From NCBI RefSeq assembly GCF_036311985.1, contig NZ_JAZDCJ010000029.1: a stretch of DNA of 64,000 nt, one strand, 5' to 3'. Positions 1-8,288 of the stretch are shown piece after piece (within the stretch, counting starts at the first letter, position 1; the number at the start of each line of letters is the position of its first letter). This DNA comes from JAZDCJ01 sp036311985 (GTDB lineage Bacteria > Actinomycetota > Actinomycetes > Actinomycetales > Micrococcaceae). A model generated the notes under the pieces. That model was not told where the DNA came from and made no database searches. It saw nothing but the letters and a program-made list of their open reading frames with translations. Made by a program: the position numbers and the translations under genes.

Positions 1-18
1 CTAGGTGCGTGGGTCAGA
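1..18 (+). repeat. Left terminal inverted repeat of the IS
   Basis: Eighteen bases matching the complement of 1715-1732 with one mismatch (T versus C at position 10). It marks the left boundary of the insertion sequence exactly at the window edge. Confidence 0.85.
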
Positions 19-81
19 TCCTTCCGTTAACGCGCCGGGGTGAATCCGGTGGATAGCGCGTGGCGCTGGGAGAATCGATTC

Positions 82-1551
82 ATGAAGGCAGTTGTTGGCC
101 CGGAGGGCCTGTTCGACATTGAGCCGGGTGAGGCGCGGGCGCCGGGCTCGGTGGCGCGGGCTGGCGCGGTGAAGACGTTCCGTGGGTATGACCAGGGGCA
201 GTGTTTCCTGCTCCCGCCGAGTCTGGATGACTGGCTGGACGAGGATGATGAGGCCCGGTTCATCTCCGAGGTCGTCGAAGAGCTCTTGGATCTGACGCCG
301 GTCTACGCGTCGTACGCGTCCGCCTCGGGTGCGCCTCCGTATGACCCGCGGATGATGTTGAAGCTGCTGCTGTTCGCGTACGCGACGGGCGCGACCTCGT
401 CTCGTGAGTTGGAGCGGCGCTGCAAGCGCGACATCGCCTTCCGGTGGCTGTCGGGCAACCAGGCGCCCGACTACCGGTCGCTGGCCCGGTTTCGTCGGCG
501 TCACCTGGATGCCCTGCCGGGGTTGTTCCTGCAGGTGCTGCGGGTCTGCGCGGAGGCGGGGCTGGTGCGGTTGGGGCGTGTCGCGCTGGATGGCACGAAG
601 CTGGCTGCGAACGCGTCGCGGCATAAGGCGATGAGCTATGACCGGATCGTGCCGAAGATCGATCAGCTCCAAGCCGAGGTCGCTGCGCTGCTCGCCGAGG
701 CGGAGGCGGTCGATGAGGCCGAGGATCAGCAGTTCGGCCAGGACCGGCGCGGGGACGAGGTCGCCCCGGAGCTGGCCCGCCGTGAGGGGCGCCTGGTAAA
801 ACTACGTGCCGCGAAGGACGCGATCGAGGCCGACGCCGCCGAGAAGGCGGCAGCCGTGGCGCGGAAGAAGGCCGACGCCGCCGGTCAGCCCCCTGAGCAG
901 GCCGACGCGGCCGTCGCGACTGCGGTGGACACGGCGGCGCCGAAGCCGAAAGCGCAACGCAATTTCACCGATCCTGAGGCGCGGATGATGAAGACGGTCC
1001 GCGGCTTCGATTACGCGTTCAACGCGCAGGCCGTTGTCGATGAGGGCCACCAGATCGTGTTGAGCGCCGAGGTCACCCAGCAGGCTACCGATATCCAGCA
1101 GTTCGTCCCGATGGCCGAGCAGACCCTACGGAACCTTGATGCGGCAGGGGTCGAGCGTTCCCCGGAGGTCGTCCTCGCTGACGCGGGCTACTGCTCGGAA
1201 GCTAACCTCGAAGCCGCCGACGATCTGGACGCACAGGTGTTGATCGCGACGGGACGGCAACGTCACGGCGAGAGCTTCCCTACCGCCGGCGCCCCGGACC
1301 CGGCCCCAGAGGACGCGAGCCGGCGGGAGCGGATGGCGCACGCGCTGCGCACCGAGCAGGGCCGCACCGACTACGCGCGCCGCAAAGCCATCGTTGAACC
1401 CGCGTTCGGGCAGATGAAGACCCGGCAAAACGCCGGACAGCTCCGGCTACGCGGACTCGCCGGCGCCCAAGGCGAATGGCTACTCCACACGATCTGCCAC
1501 AACCTCCGCAAGCTCCGCGTCGCTACAGCCGCCGGGCTGGCGCCCGCATAG
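82..1551 (+). CDS. IS1182-family DDE transposase
   Basis: Cuts and rejoins the ends of the insertion sequence that carries it. The N-terminal part has the family hallmark (FRGYDQGQ followed by LLPPSLDDWL) and a DUF772-like segment rich in Arg (SSRELERRCKRDIAFRWL). The DDE triad is visible: Asp in VALDGTKLAANAS, Asp in VLADAGYCSE, and Glu in KAIVEPAFGQMK near the C-terminus. A charged, Ala-rich linker of about 100 residues separates the first Asp from the rest. I chose the ATG at 82 because GGGAG lies 9 bases upstream; an in-frame GTG at 40 would add 14 residues. About 489 residues, full length for the family, with no frameshift. Confidence 0.88.
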   Translation: MKAVVGPEGLFDIEPGEARAPGSVARAGAVKTFRGYDQGQCFLLPPSLDDWLDEDDEARFISEVVEELLDLTPVYASYASASGAPPYDPRMMLKLLLFAYATGATSSRELERRCKRDIAFRWLSGNQAPDYRSLARFRRRHLDALPGLFLQVLRVCAEAGLVRLGRVALDGTKLAANASRHKAMSYDRIVPKIDQLQAEVAALLAEAEAVDEAEDQQFGQDRRGDEVAPELARREGRLVKLRAAKDAIEADAAEKAAAVARKKADAAGQPPEQADAAVATAVDTAAPKPKAQRNFTDPEARMMKTVRGFDYAFNAQAVVDEGHQIVLSAEVTQQATDIQQFVPMAEQTLRNLDAAGVERSPEVVLADAGYCSEANLEAADDLDAQVLIATGRQRHGESFPTAGAPDPAPEDASRRERMAHALRTEQGRTDYARRKAIVEPAFGQMKTRQNAGQLRLRGLAGAQGEWLLHTICHNLRKLRVATAAGLAPA

Positions 1552-1714
1552 GCCTCCCCAGGGGTCCCGGGGCGTCACAGCACGCACCGACAGTCGCCAC
1601 GAGCCCCTCGCCGTGCGATCCCGCACGCTCTCACACCGCAACGGCCCGCCCGTTCCCGTTCGCGACCGTCAGCGCGCGATGCCAGAGTCAACGCCGCGCG
1701 CCACGCCACCCGAT

Positions 1715-1732
1715 TCTGACCCGCGCACCTAG
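1715..1732 (-). repeat. Right terminal inverted repeat of the IS
   Basis: Complement of the left end with one mismatch. It sets the right boundary of the element at 1732. Confidence 0.82.
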
Positions 1733-1963
1733 GGCCCGGAGGGCTCCCACCGTCCTCCGACCGCACGCACAGCGGACTCCAAGAAAGGGCCCCTAGGCTG
1801 AAACCACCTTCTCAAGGTGCGAGTGATCAGAAGCACCGGGTATCCGCGGTTTGTCGCCTCCTTGTCCGCGGACGCCCGGTGCTTCATTCGTTTCCCGGGT
1901 CCGGCCGGACCGGGGCCCTGGTATAGCGTGGAGATGGACAAATCCGCACCGAGGAGGACATCC
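1733..1963. other. Spacer between the IS and the DUF5129 gene
   Basis: No coding sequence is supported here. The segment must hold the promoter of the downstream gene. It contains CCTAGGGCCC at 1728-1737 (straddling the IS boundary) and its near complement GGGCCCCTAGG at 1787-1797, and a short CACCTT/AAGGTG hairpin near 1803-1818. Whether the IS inserted into a gene or a spacer cannot be told from this side alone. Confidence 0.5.
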
Positions 1964-3427
1964 ATGCGTTCCACCATCCAGCGGCTCGCCCTCACCGCCG
2001 TCGTCGCACTGGCCGCGCTCTTCGGCCTTGTCCCCGCGGCCTCCGCCGCCCCGCCCACCGAAGTCGTCGTCGAGGACACCGCCGGGGTGCTGGACCGTGC
2101 GACGCTCGACCCGGCCCTGGCCGAGGTCGACTTCTACTCGCCGACGAAGGTCGTCGTGTTCACGCAGGAGGGCCGCGGATCGGACAACTTCAACGAGCGC
2201 GTCCTCGCCTACGCCCGCGAGCACCATCCCGAATGGCTCAGCGCCGACGGCCAGAAGTGGGCGGACGGGCTCTACCTCGTCGGGCTCGACCCGGTCGGGC
2301 GGCACATCGGCACCTACATGGGTGACGACCGCGCCATCCCCCTCTCCCAGCGCGAGGACATCCAGGAATCCACGTTCGACCTGCTGCGCGACGCCCAGTG
2401 GACCGACGGCATGATCAAGGCGGTCGAGGAGGGCGCCCAGCGCATCGACCGGCCCTGGTACCGCTCCCCCGCCCTCTACGTCGCCGCCGGCAGCGTCGGC
2501 GGCGTCGCCCTGATCGGCGGAGGCGGAGCGCTCGCGGTCCGCGCGTCGTACCGCCGCCAGTTCGGGGCGGCCCTGGAGCGGGGCGATGCGAGCTACCGCA
2601 ACGTCACCCTGGACCTCGAGGCCACGGAGCTGCACGCCCGCACGATCCCGGATTCGTCCCGCTACGGGGCACTCGTGCTGGAGCGCTACCGGGACTTCCA
2701 CGCGAAGTACGACTCGGTGCACGCCCGTCGCGGGGAACTCACGGCCAGGACTCCCCAGCAGCGCTCCACCAAGAAGTCGGTCAACCAGGCCAAGGCCTGG
2801 GCCGACGACGCCGTGACGCTCGACGGCCTCGACGACGCGATCCGCGACACCAACGACCTGCTGAACAAGAACTCCCGCTGGGCCGAGGCCTGGCGGCGGC
2901 AGGCGGAACCGTTCTCCGACGAGCTCGAGACGATCGACACGCTCTTCACGGGAGACAACGCAGAGCTCCGCGGCTCGGCGACGGGAGTGGCCCTCACGGG
3001 CTTCGCCCTGCGCTCGCTCCAGCTCGTCGAGGACACGGGGGCCGAGCTGGCCGAGGACCGGATCACGCCGGACGACGCCCTCGACCGGCTGCGCGACGCC
3101 CGCACGGAGCTCTCGGAGCTGCTCTCGTCCCACGCCGAGGCGGTCATCGAGCAGTACACGAAGTCCTCCTCGGAGGCGGAGACCATGCGCCAGGAAATGG
3201 ACAAGGCGCAGAAGAGCGCCTCCCGGACGCCGCGGCGCAGCGGCGTCGGCATCCTGGACACCGCCTACCCGGGACACGTGTACTACTCGCTCCCGGCCTT
3301 CTCGCTCGGCTACCAGTCGGGCACGCAGCAGGTCGACTCGAGCCGCGTCTCCGCGTCCTCCTCCAGCACCGGCTACGGCTCCAGCGGCGGCAGCTTCTCG
3401 GGCTCGGGCAGCTCCTCGCGGTTCTAG
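1964..3427 (+). CDS. Secreted/membrane-anchored DUF5129-type protein
   Basis: Function unknown. The protein has 487 residues. A clear signal peptide (MRSTIQRLAL, a hydrophobic core, then AASAA) is followed by a domain that starts VVVEDTAGVLDRATL and resembles TPM-type domains, as in actinobacterial DUF5129 proteins. A Gly/Ala-rich membrane segment (AAGSVGGVALIGGGGALAV) lies near residue 185, then a long charged, probably coiled-coil region, and a C-terminal tail of Ser and Gly (GSSGGSFSGSGSSSRF). This arrangement puts the N-terminal domain outside the cell. The start at 1964 is favoured by GAGGAGG at 1951-1957 and by the signal peptide; an upstream in-frame start at 1817 would bury it. No operon partner. 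Confidence 0.72.
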   Translation: MRSTIQRLALTAVVALAALFGLVPAASAAPPTEVVVEDTAGVLDRATLDPALAEVDFYSPTKVVVFTQEGRGSDNFNERVLAYAREHHPEWLSADGQKWADGLYLVGLDPVGRHIGTYMGDDRAIPLSQREDIQESTFDLLRDAQWTDGMIKAVEEGAQRIDRPWYRSPALYVAAGSVGGVALIGGGGALAVRASYRRQFGAALERGDASYRNVTLDLEATELHARTIPDSSRYGALVLERYRDFHAKYDSVHARRGELTARTPQQRSTKKSVNQAKAWADDAVTLDGLDDAIRDTNDLLNKNSRWAEAWRRQAEPFSDELETIDTLFTGDNAELRGSATGVALTGFALRSLQLVEDTGAELAEDRITPDDALDRLRDARTELSELLSSHAEAVIEQYTKSSSEAETMRQEMDKAQKSASRTPRRSGVGILDTAYPGHVYYSLPAFSLGYQSGTQQVDSSRVSASSSSTGYGSSGGSFSGSGSSSRF

Positions 3428-3455
3428 CCCCCTGCACCGGGGAGGCCCGGTGTCC

Positions 3456-3767
3456 TCACGCGCCGCGGACCGCGCCGGCGATGCGGTGCGATTCGTCGAG
3501 CAGTTCCTCCAGCTCGGAGGGATCGACGCGGTCCAGGCGGACCAGGACGAGCGCCGGCGAGCGCTCGTGGTGCGGCGTCCAGAAGAACGTCTCCGGGTCG
3601 GAGGCCGCCAACGCCTCGCGCTCGGTGGTCTTCACGGTGAGGACCCCGTCCTCCCACATCCGGGCCATCAACGTGCGGGCGAACCAGGCCGGCTGCCCCC
3701 AGCTGCTGCGTTCCACGACCCCCGGAAAGCCCCAGGCGATCCGGCGGACGTCCTCGACGGTCTGCAT
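3456..3767 (-). CDS. MmcQ/YjbR family protein
   Basis: A small (103 aa) protein of the MmcQ/YjbR fold, often annotated as DNA-binding although no function is firmly established for most members. It opens with the typical MQTVEDVRRIAWGFPGVVE and continues SSWGQPAWFARTLMARMWEDGVLTVKT, the conserved segment of the family. I chose the ATG at 3767 because family members begin close to this motif; an in-frame ATG at 3845 would add 26 residues without a ribosome binding site. It is read away from the aldehyde dehydrogenase gene, and the 170-bp spacer serves both. Confidence 0.75.
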   Translation of the reverse strand: MQTVEDVRRIAWGFPGVVERSSWGQPAWFARTLMARMWEDGVLTVKTTEREALAASDPETFFWTPHHERSPALVLVRLDRVDPSELEELLDESHRIAGAVRGA

Positions 3768-3937
3768 GCCCCCAGCGTGGCACCACCCCGGGATGCCGGC
3801 AAGGCCCTCCGTGATGCGGTTCACTTTTGCCGCGAATCGCGACATGATGGGGTTTACCGTGGCATTTCAACCGTTGCGCCACGGGCATGCCCCGAACCAC
3901 CAAGCAGCCAGAACACCCCAGCAGAAGGAGACCGGCC

Positions 3938-5341
3938 GTGAGCTCCACCGCCACCGCATCCACCGAACCCGGGTACCGAGTCGTCAACCCCGCCACCGGT
4001 GAGGTGGTGGAGACGTTCCCGACCGCCTCCGACGCCCAGGTCCAGGAGGCGCTCGCCGCCTCGGCCGACGCCTTCGACGCCTGGCGGGGCCGCCCGCTCG
4101 CCGAACGCGCCGCGATCGTGTCCCGCATCGCCGAGCTGTTCACCGAGCGCGCCGACGAGCTCGCCGCGATCATCACCGAGGAGATGGGCAAGCCGCTCTC
4201 GCAGTCCAAGGGCGAGGCCGAGTTCTGCACGGACATCTTCAACTACTTCGCCACCGAGGGGCCGGGCCTCGCCGCGGACCAGCCGATCAAGACGTTCTCC
4301 GGCGGCCAGGCCGTGGTCCAGAAGCTGCCCGTCGGCCCGCTGCTGGGCATCATGCCGTGGAACTACCCGTACTACCAGGTGGCCCGCTTCGCGGCCCCGA
4401 ACCTGGTCCTCGGCAACACGATCATCCTCAAGCACGCCGAGTCCTGCCCGCGCTCCGCGCTCGCGATCCAGCAGATCATGGACGACGCCGGCGTCCCGGC
4501 CGGCGTCTACCAGAACGTGTTCGCCTCCCACGCGCAGATCGCCGACATCATCGCCGACGAGCGCATCCAGGGCGTCTCGCTGACCGGCTCCGAGCGGGCC
4601 GGCGCGATCATCGGCGAGCTCGCCGGGAAGAACCTGAAGAAGGCCGTGCTCGAGCTCGGCGGATCGGATCCCTACGTGGTCCTCGACGCCGACGACGTCA
4701 AGGCCGCCGCCGCGGCTGCCTGGGAGACCCGCATGGAGAACACGGGCCAGGCCTGCAACTCCAACAAGCGCATGATCGTCATGGAGGACATCTACGACGA
4801 GTTCGTCTCCGAACTGACCTCCCTCGCCTCCGCCATGAAGCCCGGCGACCCGGCCGCCGACGAGGACGGCACCTACGGCCCGCTCTCCTCGCGCGCCGCC
4901 GCCGAGGGGCTGGCCCGGCAGGTCCGCGACACCGTCGAGCAGGGCGCCACCCTGCACGTCGGCGGCACCATCTCCGACGGCCCGGACGCCTACCTCGCCC
5001 CCGCCGTCATCACGGGCGTCACCGAGGGCATGCGCGCCTACTCCGAGGAGCTCTTCGGGCCGGTCGCCGTGGTCTACAAGGTCGCCTCCGACGAGGAGGC
5101 CCTCCGGCTCGCCAACGACACCCAGTACGGCCTCGGCGGCGCCGTCTTCAGCACGGACCCGGACCGCGCGCGCAAGCTCGCCGAGCGCCTCGACGTCGGC
5201 ATGAGCAACGTCAACGCCGCCGCCGCCGAGGGCGCCGAGATGCCGTTCGGCGGCGTCAAGCGCTCCGGCTTCGGCCGCGAGCTCGGTCCGCTCGGCATGG
5301 ACGAGTTCGTCAACAAGCGCCTGCTCTACATCGCCGAGTAG
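3938..5341 (+). CDS. gabD: NAD(P)-dependent aldehyde dehydrogenase, succinate-semialdehyde type
   Basis: Oxidises an aldehyde, most likely succinate semialdehyde, to the acid with NAD(P) in the cytoplasm. The 467-residue protein has the ALDH signatures in order: PWNYP (cofactor-binding loop), the catalytic Glu in LELGGSDP near residue 240, and the catalytic Cys in NTGQACNS near residue 273, followed by SEELFGPVA and PFGGVKRSGFGREL. The GTG at 3938 has AAGGAG at 3925-3930, seven bases upstream, which is better than the ATG at 3887. No gene for a 4-aminobutyrate transaminase is next to it, so the exact substrate is inferred from similarity of motifs (GabD1-like) only. Confidence 0.82.
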   Translation: MSSTATASTEPGYRVVNPATGEVVETFPTASDAQVQEALAASADAFDAWRGRPLAERAAIVSRIAELFTERADELAAIITEEMGKPLSQSKGEAEFCTDIFNYFATEGPGLAADQPIKTFSGGQAVVQKLPVGPLLGIMPWNYPYYQVARFAAPNLVLGNTIILKHAESCPRSALAIQQIMDDAGVPAGVYQNVFASHAQIADIIADERIQGVSLTGSERAGAIIGELAGKNLKKAVLELGGSDPYVVLDADDVKAAAAAAWETRMENTGQACNSNKRMIVMEDIYDEFVSELTSLASAMKPGDPAADEDGTYGPLSSRAAAEGLARQVRDTVEQGATLHVGGTISDGPDAYLAPAVITGVTEGMRAYSEELFGPVAVVYKVASDEEALRLANDTQYGLGGAVFSTDPDRARKLAERLDVGMSNVNAAAAEGAEMPFGGVKRSGFGRELGPLGMDEFVNKRLLYIAE

Positions 5342-5378
5342 GCGGGCGCCGGCCTGGCCGGGACGCGCCCCTGCCCAG

Positions 5379-5690
5379 CTAGGCCGGGATCGGCTGGGCG
5401 GGGAGGGACCCGATCAGGGAGGATCCGGCGTCGTACACCTCCAGCGCGTCCGCGAGGACGCGGACGGTGGCGATGGCCTGGAGCCACGTGTCGACTCCCT
5501 CGCAGTACATCATCGTGGACGCCATGGGCCCGACGGCCACCGCATCGCCGTCGGCCCGTTCCCAGCGGCCCATGAGCCGGTTGCAGCCGTCGGATCCGTA
5601 CGCGCGGCCGTCCGCCTCGAAGCGGAGCCAGGGGCTGCCGCGCTCGTCGGAGCCCCACTGGAACGTGGTCAACGTGGTCTCTGCGTCCAT
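5379..5690 (-). CDS. META-domain (HslJ-like) protein
   Basis: A 103-residue protein with the META/HslJ core: YGSDGCNRLMGRW, with the characteristic DGCN motif, followed by a segment containing MMYCEG and a predicted C-terminal helix (WLQAIATVRV). META-domain proteins are small beta-rich proteins often linked to heat, antibiotic or outer-surface stress in other bacteria; the role here is unknown. No signal peptide is visible, so it is probably cytoplasmic. It converges on the aldehyde dehydrogenase gene. No strong ribosome binding site precedes the start. Confidence 0.72.
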   Translation of the reverse strand: MDAETTLTTFQWGSDERGSPWLRFEADGRAYGSDGCNRLMGRWERADGDAVAVGPMASTMMYCEGVDTWLQAIATVRVLADALEVYDAGSSLIGSLPAQPIPA

Positions 5691-5797
5691 GGGGCCACGG
5701 TACGGGCGCCGCGGGATGCGCGCTACCCCGGCGGAGCCTGCCTCCGGGCGGGCCGGGCGCCGTTAGAGTGGGGGAAAGTCCATCCACAAGGAGAACC

Positions 5798-7057
5798 ATG
5801 ACGTTCCGCCCCTTCCGCAAGCGCCGTACCCGCCGCGCCGCCCGCGCGCTGCACTATGACGCCGCGGCCCCCGTCGCCGCCGGCCGGGCCGCCGTCGCGA
5901 CGCGCGCCGGTGCCGCGCCCGACGCGGCGGACGACCCCTTCTCCGGGATCGCCCCGCCCCCGGAGCGGGTGGCGCGGCTGTGGAGCGACAACCTCGGGCG
6001 GACCGCCACGCGCGCGGCCCAGATCCTGCTCGTCCTCGCCCTCGCCGCCGTCGGCGTCGCCGGCCTGCTGCAGGTGACCCTCGCCGCCCTGCCCGTGCTG
6101 ATCGCCCTGATCCTCGCGAGCGCCCTCTGGCCGCTCGTGCGGCTGCTGCGCAAGGCGATGCCGGCGATGCTCGCGGCCTGGACCGTGTTCCTGGGCTCGC
6201 TCGTGGTCCTCGGGGGGATCGGCACGGCCCTGTTCTTCGCGGTCCGCGCCGAATGGCCCACGCTCCTCGAGCAGGGCATCGCGGGCTTCAACCAGCTCAT
6301 GTCCCTCATCGAGGACCTGCCGTTCACCATCACGCAGGAGCAGATCGACGAGGCGCTGGAGACGGCCACGTCCTTCCTGACCAGCAGCCAGTTCGGCGCC
6401 GGCGCGTTCGCCGGGCTCTCGGCCGCGACGAGCTTCTTCGCGGGGCTCGTGCTGCTGCTCGTGATCCTGTTCTTCTTCCTCAAGGACGGCGACCGGATCT
6501 GGGAGTTCTTCCTGTCCTGGATCCCCGCCGAGCAGCAGCCCAAGTGGCGCGACTCGGGCCACCGGACCGTCGAGACGCTCGGCGGCTACATCCGCGGCAC
6601 GGCGACCATCGCGGCCGTCGACGCGGCCGGCATCGGCATCGCGCTCGCGATCCTGCAGGTGCCCCTCGCCCTGCCTCTGGCCGTGATCGTGTTCATGACG
6701 AGCTTCATCCCGATGGTCGGCGCGACGTTCGCCGGCATCCTCGCGACCCTCGTCGCGCTCGTCGCCAACGGGCCGGTCATCGCGCTCGTCGTGCTCGGCG
6801 TCGTGATCCTCGTGAACCAGCTCGAGGGCAACTTCCTGCAGCCCGTGGTCATGGCGCAGGCCCTGAACCTGCACGCGCTCGTCATCCTGCTCGCCCTGAC
6901 GGTCGGCACCGTCCTCGGCGGCCTCGTCGGCGCCGTCCTGGCCGTTCCGCTCACGGCCGTGGCCTGGGCCGTGATCAAGATCTGGACCGGGCGGGACCGC
7001 GAGGAGCTCGAGGCCGGGAAGCGGGGCGGGGAGGGCCGGAAGAGGACGACGGCGTAG
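5798..7057 (+). CDS. AI-2E family (PerM/TqsA-like) membrane protein
   Basis: A polytopic inner-membrane protein of 419 residues. Members of this family export autoinducer-2 (TqsA) or act as ion antiporters; the substrate here is unknown. The N-terminal 60 residues are basic and Ala-rich, then come paired hydrophobic helices (about 75-115 and 130-155), a soluble segment with IEDLPFTITQEQIDEAL, and further helices containing the conserved LFFFLKDGDRIW and the C-terminal run GTVLGGLVGAVLAVP. AAGGAG at 5788-5793 supports the ATG at 5798. The gene stands alone and converges on galK. Confidence 0.85.
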   Translation: MTFRPFRKRRTRRAARALHYDAAAPVAAGRAAVATRAGAAPDAADDPFSGIAPPPERVARLWSDNLGRTATRAAQILLVLALAAVGVAGLLQVTLAALPVLIALILASALWPLVRLLRKAMPAMLAAWTVFLGSLVVLGGIGTALFFAVRAEWPTLLEQGIAGFNQLMSLIEDLPFTITQEQIDEALETATSFLTSSQFGAGAFAGLSAATSFFAGLVLLLVILFFFLKDGDRIWEFFLSWIPAEQQPKWRDSGHRTVETLGGYIRGTATIAAVDAAGIGIALAILQVPLALPLAVIVFMTSFIPMVGATFAGILATLVALVANGPVIALVVLGVVILVNQLEGNFLQPVVMAQALNLHALVILLALTVGTVLGGLVGAVLAVPLTAVAWAVIKIWTGRDREELEAGKRGGEGRKRTTA

Positions 7058-7103
7058 CCCGGCTCCCGCCCCGGGCAGGACGAGCGTCGGGGACGGCGGG
7101 CGC

Positions 7104-8288
7104 TCAGACGAGCCGTCGCGCGCCCGGCCCCGGGACCACGGTGAAGACGTCGGGTGCGCCGTAGCCCGCCGCGTCGAACGCCGTCCTGACGGCGGCCTCC
7201 ACGGCGGCCGCGTCGCCGGCGCGCACGAGCGCCACGGCCGATCCACCGAATCCGCCGCCCGTCATGCGCGCCCCCGCGGCCCCCTGGGCCAGGGCCGTGT
7301 CGACGGCGAGGTCGAGCTCGGGGCAGGAGATCCCGAAGTCGTCGCGCATCGACGCGTGGCTCGCCGACAGCAGGGCGCCGATCGCCGCCAGGCCGGCCCC
7401 GTCCTCCAGGCCGCCGTCCTCGAGCGCCGCCACGGTGTCCAGCACGCGCCGGTTCTCGGTCACGATGTGCTTGACCCGGCGGAAGACGTCCGGGTCGAGC
7501 CGCGAGGCCGCCGTGGCGAGGTCCTCCTCGGCCACGTCCCGCAGGGCCGGGACGCCGAGTTCCGCCGCGCCCCGCATGCAGGCGGCGAAGAGCTCCTTGT
7601 ATCCGCCGGTCTCGTGCGCGTGGCTCACGCGCGTGTCGATCACGAGCAGCGCCAGCCCCGCGCCCGCGAGCGGCAGCGGCACGGACCGGGCCTCCCGGGT
7701 CCGGCAGTCCAGGAACAAGGCGTGGTCCGCCTCGCCGAGCAGGGCGGCGGACTGGTCCAGGATGCCGGTCGGCGCCCCGACGAAGTCGTTCTCCACCTCG
7801 CGGCACAGCAGCACGAGCTCCTCGCGCGACAGCCCGGCGCCGAGCAGCTCGTTCACGGCGAGTCCCACGGAGCATTCGACGGCGGCCGAGGAGGAGAGCC
7901 CCGCCCCGATCGGAACGTCCGAGTCGAGCAGCACGTCGAAGCCCGGTGACGGAGCCCCGCGGCGGGCGAACGCCCACGGCACCCCGGCGATGTAGCGGGC
8001 CCAGGAGGGCAGCTCGTCGGTGTCGAGCCCGTCGAGGGCGACCTCGAGCACCTCCTGGCCGGCCGCCCCCTGCAGCCCCGCGAGGCGCAGCCGCCCCGAA
8101 TCGGTCCTCCGGACGGCCACGCGCGCGCTGTGGGGGATCGCCAGCGGGAGGACGAATCCCTCGTTGTAGTCCGTGTGCTCCCCAATCAGGTTCACGCGTC
8201 CCGGCGCGGCCCAGACCCCCTCCGGAACGGCCCCGAACCGTGCGTTGAAGGCGGAGGCCAGCGCCCCGGCGTCGTACGACCCGCTCAT
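7104..8288 (-). CDS. galK: Galactokinase
   Basis: Phosphorylates alpha-D-galactose to galactose 1-phosphate with ATP, the entry step of the Leloir pathway. The 394-residue protein has all three GHMP-kinase motifs: GRVNLIGEHTDYNEG near the N-terminus (substrate signature), PIGAGLSSSAA (ATP loop) around residue 125, and MTGGGFGGSAVAL near the C-terminus. It is the last gene of the galactoside operon; its ATG overlaps the galT stop as ATGA (8285-8288), which implies translational coupling. It converges on the AI-2E family gene 46 bp away. Confidence 0.95.
   Translation of the reverse strand: MSGSYDAGALASAFNARFGAVPEGVWAAPGRVNLIGEHTDYNEGFVLPLAIPHSARVAVRRTDSGRLRLAGLQGAAGQEVLEVALDGLDTDELPSWARYIAGVPWAFARRGAPSPGFDVLLDSDVPIGAGLSSSAAVECSVGLAVNELLGAGLSREELVLLCREVENDFVGAPTGILDQSAALLGEADHALFLDCRTREARSVPLPLAGAGLALLVIDTRVSHAHETGGYKELFAACMRGAAELGVPALRDVAEEDLATAASRLDPDVFRRVKHIVTENRRVLDTVAALEDGGLEDGAGLAAIGALLSASHASMRDDFGISCPELDLAVDTALAQGAAGARMTGGGFGGSAVALVRAGDAAAVEAAVRTAFDAAGYGAPDVFTVVPGPGARRLV

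Larger units (their letters stand above)
1..1732 (+). mobile_element. Complete IS1182-family insertion sequence
   Basis: A single transposase gene is bounded by near-perfect terminal inverted repeats. The left end begins CTAGGTGCG-T-GGGTCAGA at base 1; the complement of the right end, at about 1715-1732, begins CTAGGTGCG-C-GGGTCAGA, so 17 of 18 positions match. The transposase is intact, so the element may be mobile. CTAG is the outermost tetranucleotide at both ends and could be part of the repeat or a duplicated target; the left flank lies outside the window, so this cannot be decided. No other copy of the element is in the window. Confidence 0.88.

Noticed and set aside
3424..4242. A 272-codon minus-strand frame over the MmcQ gene and the aldehyde dehydrogenase start
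   Set aside because: The 103-residue MmcQ frame in the same place matches a known family, and this frame runs into the dehydrogenase gene without recognisable motifs.
7057..7076. Terminator between the AI-2E gene and galK
   Set aside because: GCCCGG and CCGGGC can pair, but the stem is short and overlaps the stop codon; such stems are frequent in this DNA.
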